DNA from: JANQOH01 sp965200095
GTDB lineage: Bacteria; Pseudomonadota; Alphaproteobacteria; UBA7887
Length of the DNA: 64,000 nucleotides
Direction of reading: 5' to 3'
NCBI GenBank assembly: GCA_965200095.1
Contig: OZ241350.1
Span: 3,162,001 to 3,226,000, forward strand
Shown: positions 56,002-61,770 of the stretch, one piece after another
How positions within the stretch are numbered: position 1 is the first letter of the stretch
How the letters are laid out: every line of letters begins with the position of its first letter
The notes under the pieces: model-generated
Databases searched by the model: none
Told to the model about the DNA's origin: nothing
What the model saw: the letters and a program-made list of their open reading frames with translations, nothing else
Position numbers and translations under genes: made by a program

Positions 56002-56178
56002 GGCGTCCCTCCCGGCGCGGCGACAGCGGCCGACCCTACCGCCCCCGCGACGGCCCGGCAACGCGAATCGCAACGAACCCGGAACATACAGATCCGCGCG
56101 GCGTCCGTCCAGCGTCTTTTCGACAGCGCCCGACAGGCCCGCGCGCCGCCCTGTCGCGCCCGCCCGCGGCGTCGCCGC
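56002..56178 (-). promoter_or_regulatory. Leader of mod copy A
   Basis: This 177-bp leader is nearly the same as the leader of mod copy B, apart from a 71-bp repeat missing here. It contains a less GC-rich patch (around 56065-56090) with a GANTC site (GAATC) and TATGTT on the minus strand as a possible -10. Because upstream mod B and this leader are conserved, each mod may have its own promoter. Confidence 0.4.
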
Positions 56179-56260
56179 TCACCCGGGAGGACGCGCCCGC
56201 CTGTCCCGTTTCGCGAATCGCCCAGATCAGCCGGCCGACCATTGTCGACGGGTTGCCGAA
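56179..56260 (-). pseudogene. Fragment of rloB 3' end (duplication scar)
   Basis: This segment matches the last 81 bases of the intact rloB (58287-58367) with a one-base insertion and several substitutions, including the stop codon TGA. It lacks the rest of the gene and cannot be expressed as RloB. It ends exactly where the res fragment begins, which marks the duplication junction. Confidence 0.85.
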
Positions 56261-56300
56261 GAGCGGCGCTCTGATACGCTTTCAGCTCCATCATCGCCAT
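56261..56300 (-). pseudogene. Fragment of res 5' end (duplication scar)
   Basis: The first 13 codons of res recur here as MAMMELKAYQSAA, with N11 changed to S, preceded by the same TAGGAG ribosome-binding site as the intact res. The frame then runs into the rloB fragment. Translation could still start here after mod copy B and make a short meaningless peptide. Confidence 0.85.
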
Positions 56301-56310
56301 CGTCGCGCTC

Positions 56311-58038
56311 CTACCCGGCCCGGTGCAGCTCCCAGGGGAGCTGGCAGAAACTGATGCCCATCGGCGTCAGCTCGTCCTGGCTGATATATTTCCCCGGCCC
56401 GAAGACGACGGCCTCGCGTTTGCTCCGCTTGATGGCCCGCGCGATGCGTTCGGCGCGCTTGCCGGTCAGAATCCCCTCCTCGCCGCGCAGCCACTCCATG
56501 TCGGGTTCGTAGAGCAGATACCACGCCGTCGTTTCGTCCCGGCGGAACAGCCCGTCGGCGTTCTTCGGCTTCAGGTCTTCGGGGCCGGCGGAAACGCCCG
56601 AAGCCGTGTGCAGCAGCCACGCCGCCAGCGCCGGCCAGGAGGGCAGCGCCTCGCCGTTCAGCATGGCTTCGATACTGACCGGCGGGCCGAGCGTGCACCA
56701 CGAGAACGACCCGCCGAGTCCGGCGCGCAGGGCGGGGTCTTTGGCTTTCGGCACGCCCCGGATGACGCGGCGCACGCGCTCGGCGGTGACCGTATCGGCA
56801 TAGTCCTCGCACTCGATCAGGACGAATTTGCGGTTGCCGCCGTCTTCCCTGTTCAGCGCCAGCACCGCATGAGCCGTCGTCCCGCTGCCGGCGAAGGAGT
56901 CGAGGACTACGTCGTCGCCGGAGGTGAGCACTTCGAGAAGTCGGCAGATTACCCGATGGTCCTTCGGATAATCGAACGTCGCGTCGGCCAGAATGCGCGT
57001 CAATTCCTGATGCGCGGCGCGACGGTCCCGGTAGAACACGCTCGTCAGGACCTGGCCCTCCGTCTCATGCAGATAGCGTTTGAGATTGGGCACGCGCGAT
57101 TCGTCGGCGCCGAAATGAACGCGATCTTCCTCAATGGCTTTCGCCATTTTGTCCGCTGTCGGGAATACCCATCCTCTGGCGGGAATTTTGACCGGTTTGC
57201 CCGCTTCCGGGTGAAGAACCTCGTATGACGGGCCGCCGCCGCCCGGCCACGAAATGTCGCCGGCGAAATATACGCCCCGGGCGTCAATCCAATTGTAGTG
57301 CCGGTGCGCCCATGACTTGTGTTTCTTGTCGAGCGACGAGAACCATTCCTTGAGCGCGTCGGACGCCCGCTGAAAATCATCGGAACACTCGCTCCGCAGC
57401 CGGGCGGCCATTTTCTGTATCTCGTCGATTCCGTCCTTCCGCGCCCGCCATTTCCCGGCGTTCAGCTTCAGCGTTTCCACTCCTCGCGCGTAGCACAAAA
57501 CATAATCGTGTCCGACCGATATGAAACGCGCGTCATTCTTCCCCGTTCCCTCCCAGACGAACGCGCCGACGAAGTTCTCCTCGCCGAATATCTCGTCCAT
57601 CGTCATCCGCAAGTGATGGAGCTCGTTGTCGTCGATGGACACGAAGATCGCCCCGTCCTCCGCGAGCAGCTCCTTGAGAAGCTGCAAGCGCGGCCACATC
57701 ATGCACAGCCATTTGTCGTGGCGCTCCATGTCCTCGCGGTCCACCTGGCCGTTGCGCTTCAGCCACTCCTGCATCAGCGGGCTGTTCACCTTGTCGTTGT
57801 AGGACCAGCCCTCATGGCCGGTGTTGTAGGGCGGGTCGATATAGACGCATTTCACCCGCCCCGCGTAGCGCGGTATCAGCGCCTTCAGCGCCTCCAGATT
57901 GTCGCCATGGATAATCAGATTCCCGTCCGCCCCCTTCGCCTTCACCGAGCGCTTCGGGTCCGGGACCAGCGGGCGGTAGGGCACGGTCAGATGGTGCGCG
58001 TAGATATGCTGCTTGCCCTTGAAATCCAGAGTCGGCAT
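56311..58038 (-). CDS. mod: Type III DNA methyltransferase Mod, copy adjacent to rloB (specificity B)
   Basis: A 575-residue Mod with the same motifs as copy A: IDPPYNTG at 68-75 and LDSFAGSGTTAH at about 379-390, so it should also be catalytically competent. Its recognition region (157-377) contains GTGKNDARFISVGHDYVLC and NWIDARGVYFAGDISWPG, unrelated to copy A and 35 residues longer. The one N-terminal difference is V133, and the C-terminal differences are K and E in place of R and K. ATG 58038 gives the same start peptide. The gene reads into the dead res fragment, so it must share the single Res made from the downstream gene. Confidence 0.94.
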   Translation of the reverse strand: MPTLDFKGKQHIYAHHLTVPYRPLVPDPKRSVKAKGADGNLIIHGDNLEALKALIPRYAGRVKCVYIDPPYNTGHEGWSYNDKVNSPLMQEWLKRNGQVDREDMERHDKWLCMMWPRLQLLKELLAEDGAIFVSIDDNELHHLRMTMDEIFGEENFVGAFVWEGTGKNDARFISVGHDYVLCYARGVETLKLNAGKWRARKDGIDEIQKMAARLRSECSDDFQRASDALKEWFSSLDKKHKSWAHRHYNWIDARGVYFAGDISWPGGGGPSYEVLHPEAGKPVKIPARGWVFPTADKMAKAIEEDRVHFGADESRVPNLKRYLHETEGQVLTSVFYRDRRAAHQELTRILADATFDYPKDHRVICRLLEVLTSGDDVVLDSFAGSGTTAHAVLALNREDGGNRKFVLIECEDYADTVTAERVRRVIRGVPKAKDPALRAGLGGSFSWCTLGPPVSIEAMLNGEALPSWPALAAWLLHTASGVSAGPEDLKPKNADGLFRRDETTAWYLLYEPDMEWLRGEEGILTGKRAERIARAIKRSKREAVVFGPGKYISQDELTPMGISFCQLPWELHRAG

Positions 58039-58050
58039 GGCGTCCCTCCC

Positions 58051-58149
58051 GGCGCGGCGACAGCGGCCGACCCTACCGCTCGCCCTCGAAGTCGCCGGCG
58101 GGACCACCGGCCGCCCCTCCTGGCGCGGCGACAGCGGCCGACCCTACCG
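58051..58149. repeat. 28-bp direct repeat in the mod copy B leader
   Basis: The 28-base segment at 58051-58078 recurs at 58122-58149, a 71-bp step. The leader of mod copy A has it only once. The extra copy therefore arose after, or was lost from one side of, the larger duplication. Recombination between the two repeats would remove 71 bp and change the leader length. The rest of the 58039-58286 gap is leader sequence with no gene. Confidence 0.85.
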
Positions 58150-58286
58150 CCCCCGCGACGGCCCGGCAACGCGAATCGCAACGAACCCGGAACATACAGA
58201 TCCGCGCGGCCTTCGTCCAGCGCCGTTCTGACAGCGCCCGACAGGCCCGCGCGCCGTCCCGTTGCGCCCGCCCGCAGCGTCGCCGC

Positions 58287-58961
58287 TCACCCGGGAGGAC
58301 GCGCCCGCCTGTCCGCTTCGCGAATCGCCCGGGTCAGCTGGCCGACCGTGGTGGACGGATTGCCGAACGGCGCGCTGCCGTCCTTCTCGCGTTCGCGCAA
58401 TAGCATGGCGCCGCGCCGTTCGGCGTCCTCGACTCGCCCGACCATATCGTCGCAATCGGGGATCTTCGCGCCGTGGCGGTCGTATTCCGGGCGCAAGGTT
58501 TCAAGGGCTTTCTGGACGTGCTGGTGCGTGCCTGGCTTGCCGTAATCGTCTTCGTGCAGGATCAGCCAGAGTTCGAAGCACGGCTTGGACCACGCGGCCC
58601 CGACGTCGTTCCGTTTGCACAGTTCCACTGCTTCCTTAAATTGCGGGTGAACGTCGCAGTCGAAAACCGCCCACACCTGGTCGTTCGTCTCAAACGAATC
58701 CTTTCGCCTCTGGCTTCCTCGCGCGAGGCCGTTCTCCTTGGCGTAATCTACGGCCTGCTGCGCGACTGTCATGGGCACGCCCACGCCGCCGTGCACTTCA
58801 ATCAAGGTATTCGGACAGGCGCGCCGGATCGCAGAGAAATACTTCGGTTCGGTGTTCGCTCCCTCGCAAAACAGGACGAATCTCTGTTTGGGTTCGCGGT
58901 CGTGGCGACGCCGCCTTAATTTCCGCCCGACGTGGCGACGGGTTTCAACGCGGCGGAGCAA
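58287..58961 (-). CDS. rloB: RloB-family TOPRIM-like protein (AbiLii-like)
   Basis: A 224-residue protein of the RloB family, whose partner is a RloA-type ATPase in AbiL-like anti-phage systems. The TOPRIM-like core has FVLFCEGANTEPKYF with the acidic Glu33, VWAVFDCDVHP with D101 and D103, and AAWSKPCFELWLIL, the family block after the nuclease core. The N-terminus is very basic (RKLRRRRHDREPK). The start is TTG 58961 by length; no ATG or GTG lies before the conserved part. The gene overlaps rloA by 17 bp. RloB is inferred to be the toxic nuclease. Direct activity is unproven. Confidence 0.87.
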   Translation of the reverse strand: MLRRVETRRHVGRKLRRRRHDREPKQRFVLFCEGANTEPKYFSAIRRACPNTLIEVHGGVGVPMTVAQQAVDYAKENGLARGSQRRKDSFETNDQVWAVFDCDVHPQFKEAVELCKRNDVGAAWSKPCFELWLILHEDDYGKPGTHQHVQKALETLRPEYDRHGAKIPDCDDMVGRVEDAERRGAMLLREREKDGSAPFGNPSTTVGQLTRAIREADRRARPPG

Positions 58962-60213
58962 GGGTCACGACACCCAAGCCGCGGGGCGTAGCGCCATAGC
59001 GGTCTTGCAGATATCCCCTCTCGATGTTGTCGCCCTTTCGGGTGCGGATGTCGGTCAGAGGGTAAAGACGCGTCGCGCCGCTGTCGTCCTTTTCGGTGAA
59101 CCAGATTTGATCGCGCCGCAATATCGATGAGTCCATCAAATTGGTGTTGTGGGTCGTCGCCACGATCTGTGCGCCCTTCGGGTTGGTCTTGGGGGAGGAG
59201 AACAATCCCAGCACCGCTTCCGCTGCCTGAGTATGCAGACTTGCATCGAGATCGTCGACGATGATCGGCGCGCGATTGTCGAGCGCGCGAAAAACCAAAC
59301 CGAGCAGAATCAACAACCAGCGAGTGCCCGCACTTTCCCAATCCAGTTGAAAATATACCGTCTCTCCATTCCGTCCCTTATGAGCAAGCTCGAAAGCCGT
59401 GCTGAATAAGTCCAGATCGACCCCGGGGTCTATTTTTTTCAAAATATTGAACATTTCTGCCTTAATGGCCCTCTCTTCTTCGGAAAATTCGACGTTTTTC
59501 CGTCGGCATCCAACTATCCCGTTGTCCATTCTCTTGAGAAAGTCAATCGAACGATGATCGGGATCGTCGCCCAGCAATTTTAATTTCTCGGAAGCCACGA
59601 ATCCAGGGGTAGCCACGTTTCGATCGCCACGAATCGACTGGAAATATCGATATATTTTCGAAAGTTGTTCATGGCCGTTTTGCGCGGCGGCAGACAAATA
59701 CAGGCTGTTTTCCCTCGTCAAACCTCCTATGACATTATTCTGCCCTTTCAACCACCGGCCAAAATGAAAATCGCCGTCGTCGCGCTCGAATAATACGCGT
59801 CGGTACGACTTGGGAAACACGTACAGCCATTCGGACTCGAACGCCCTGTCGGATGCTTCAAAGCCATAATGATAACGTTCGCCATCCAGAACGAAGTCAA
59901 TCTCAAATTTCGACGGGGAGTCGGCGCAAGCCGGGTCAAGCGCGAAAGGACGGCGCGGCACGCCGCTATCCGGCTTCCCCTGGGTTTGGGAATACAGCAC
60001 CATCCTTTTCATGGTTGCCAGCGCGTCGACGAAATTGCTCTTCCCGGAAGCGTTAGCGCCGTAAATGACGGCAGCCGGGACGACGGAGCCGACCGGTGTG
60101 GCTGCGCACGCGATCAATCCGGCATCGGGGTCCTTCAGCGAGGACGCCGAGAACGACAATTCCTGAAAGTCGCGAATCGAAAGGTGATTCGACACGCCGA
60201 AACGCAGCAACAT
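58945..60213 (-). CDS. rloA: RloA-like AAA15/OLD-type ATPase (AbiLi-like)
   Basis: A 422-residue ABC-class ATPase of the AAA15/OLD-like group. MLLRFGVSNHLSIRDFQELS opens the family domain. Walker A is YGANASGKS (51-59), and the late signature and Walker B region is SAGTRWLLILLGL with PIIVDDLDASLHTQAAEAVL, followed by the switch in VATTHNTNLMD. It probably senses infection and controls RloB encoded just downstream. The DNA is clearly less GC-rich than its surroundings, which supports transfer. ATG 60213 is used; a longer frame to 60450 reads back into low-complexity residues. Confidence 0.88.
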   Translation of the reverse strand: MLLRFGVSNHLSIRDFQELSFSASSLKDPDAGLIACAATPVGSVVPAAVIYGANASGKSNFVDALATMKRMVLYSQTQGKPDSGVPRRPFALDPACADSPSKFEIDFVLDGERYHYGFEASDRAFESEWLYVFPKSYRRVLFERDDGDFHFGRWLKGQNNVIGGLTRENSLYLSAAAQNGHEQLSKIYRYFQSIRGDRNVATPGFVASEKLKLLGDDPDHRSIDFLKRMDNGIVGCRRKNVEFSEEERAIKAEMFNILKKIDPGVDLDLFSTAFELAHKGRNGETVYFQLDWESAGTRWLLILLGLVFRALDNRAPIIVDDLDASLHTQAAEAVLGLFSSPKTNPKGAQIVATTHNTNLMDSSILRRDQIWFTEKDDSGATRLYPLTDIRTRKGDNIERGYLQDRYGATPRGLGVVTLAPPR

Positions 60214-60231
60214 GCGATAATTCCGCCTTCT

Positions 60232-60299
60232 GCCGATATGGGCCGCGGAGAAACAGCGATCCGTGCGCGAATATGACACATATCGGCGATCCATTGCAA
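60232..60299 (-). promoter_or_regulatory. Putative rloA promoter flanked by a 9-bp inverted repeat
   Basis: On the minus strand TTGCAA (60294-60299) and CATATT (60270-60275) are spaced 18 bp, a fair sigma-70 promoter about 60 bp before the rloA ATG. A perfect inverted repeat, GCCGATATG (60232-60240) and CATATCGGC (60279-60287), lies around and between them, so one arm sits between the -35 and -10 boxes. It could be an operator that keeps rloAB low. The DNA-binding partner is not visible. Confidence 0.45.
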
Positions 60300-60440
60300 C
60301 AAGGCTGCGCAGCGCGCGGCTCACCCGGCGCGGTACTCGACGCGGGCCGGCGACGCCGCCACCGCGCCGCCGCGGTTGGCAGGGGGCGGGGCCGGCGCCA
60401 GACTGAGGGGTGACGGACGGCCCGCGAGGGGAAGCGGATA

Positions 60441-61700
60441 ATGGGGACATGCCGCGCCGCGCCCTGGCGCCGGCGATGGATCGGGCGTCTGTTCGCCATG
60501 CTGGCGGCGCTGGCGCTCTCCGGTTGCCCCGAGAGCGACGAGGAACGGGCGGCGCGGGCCTATGACCGCCTCGATTTCGATACGGCGCGGACCCTGGCCG
60601 CCGAAATCGCCGGGGAGGGGAACCCGCGCGGCTACGAACTCCTCGCCCTGATGGCCTTGCAGGGCCTCGGCCAGCCGGTCGATTACGCGGCGGCGCTGGC
60701 GGCGGCCGACCGCGCGGCAGCGCTCGACTCCGGCTACGACACGGTGCGCGCCGTCGTGCTCGACCGCATCGCCGCCGACCGCGCCGCCGCCGGAGAGGCC
60801 TTCGCCGACGGACGCTACGAACGCGCCCTGCGTCTCGCCGCGCCCCTCGCCGCCTTCGGCGACGAAGCCGGAAAGGAACTCGAAACCGCGCTGATAACCG
60901 GCCACTATGTCGCGCTGCCCGGTTCGGACATGTCGTGGCGCGCCTTCTGGCAAGAGTGCAGCGGCAATGTCCGCTTCGAGGACGACCGGACGGCGCAGGA
61001 GCGCTTCGCCGCAGACTGCATGGACCGCGCGGCGGTGTGGGACGGGACCGTCATCCGTCTCCAGGGCGATGTCGCCTACGTAAAGATGCGTCCCGGCCGC
61101 CCCGGCGCCCGCCCCGACCTCGCTCTCGAACTCGCCGCCGGCGCCGGGCGCGAAATGCTCCGGCCGGGCGCGAAATTGCGCTTCGCCGGAACCGTCGCCG
61201 GCCGCGGCACGCCCAACCGTCCCGACCGTCTGGCGGCGGCCCGCGCGACAGGCCCGGCGCCGCCGACAGCGGACGAAGCGGCGCGCGAGGAGATACGCCA
61301 GCGCCAGTCCGTCGCCGGCGCCTGCCAGCGGCTGGTCGAGGGCGCCTGGCGGGACGGGCGTATGCCGGCCTGGGCGGTCGAAACCGAGCGCGAGGTCGTC
61401 GCCGGCGGCAGCCCGCGCAGCCGCGCCTTTGCGCTGCTTGTCGGCGTCGCCAGCGGGCTGGAGGTCTTCCGGCCCACGCCGCAGGGCGGCTGGCGGGGGG
61501 TCTTCGACGGCACGGTCACCATCCAGAGCTCGGTCGCGCGGACCGCCGAGGCCGTCGATTTCACCGCCGAATGCACGCTCGGCCCGGAATGGCGCAAGGG
61601 GGGCGACCCGTCCCGCCACGGCGCGCTGCGCTTCCTCGCGCTCTCCGAACCGCGCGTCGATTCGGCGCCGGGGCGCCTGCGGCGCGGGAACCGGCCTTGA
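60441..61700 (+). CDS. Lipoprotein of unknown function
   Basis: A 419-residue protein with a lipoprotein signal: basic start (RRRWIGR), hydrophobic MLAALA and lipobox LSGC with Cys29. Residues about 38-110 contain two helical units of the Sel1/TPR type (GYELLALMALQGLGQPVDY), which suggests protein-protein contact. The C-terminal half (about 155-400) is beta-rich with two pairs of cysteines and matches nothing I recognise. The ribosome-binding site GAGGGG fits ATG 60441. It reads away from rloA, and the 227-bp gap is the presumed divergent promoter region. Confidence 0.75.
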   Translation: MGTCRAAPWRRRWIGRLFAMLAALALSGCPESDEERAARAYDRLDFDTARTLAAEIAGEGNPRGYELLALMALQGLGQPVDYAAALAAADRAAALDSGYDTVRAVVLDRIAADRAAAGEAFADGRYERALRLAAPLAAFGDEAGKELETALITGHYVALPGSDMSWRAFWQECSGNVRFEDDRTAQERFAADCMDRAAVWDGTVIRLQGDVAYVKMRPGRPGARPDLALELAAGAGREMLRPGAKLRFAGTVAGRGTPNRPDRLAAARATGPAPPTADEAAREEIRQRQSVAGACQRLVEGAWRDGRMPAWAVETEREVVAGGSPRSRAFALLVGVASGLEVFRPTPQGGWRGVFDGTVTIQSSVARTAEAVDFTAECTLGPEWRKGGDPSRHGALRFLALSEPRVDSAPGRLRRGNRP

Positions 61701-61770
61701 GACGACGGGGCGCGCGCCTTAGGCTGGCGCCGCCTCCGCCGACGGGACCGGCGCCAACGGAGAACGCGCG

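Larger units (their letters stand above)
54329..58367 (-). repeat. Tandem duplication of the mod unit (two abutting copies)
   Basis: Copy A is 54329-56260 and copy B is 56261-58367. Each runs from the first 40 bp of res through mod and its leader to the last 81-82 bp of rloB. The length difference of 175 bp is accounted for by a 105-bp longer recognition region, a 71-bp extra leader segment and one deleted base. The copies abut without intervening sequence. The flanks are nearly identical while the recognition regions are unrelated, so one copy's middle was replaced after or during the duplication. Confidence 0.88.
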
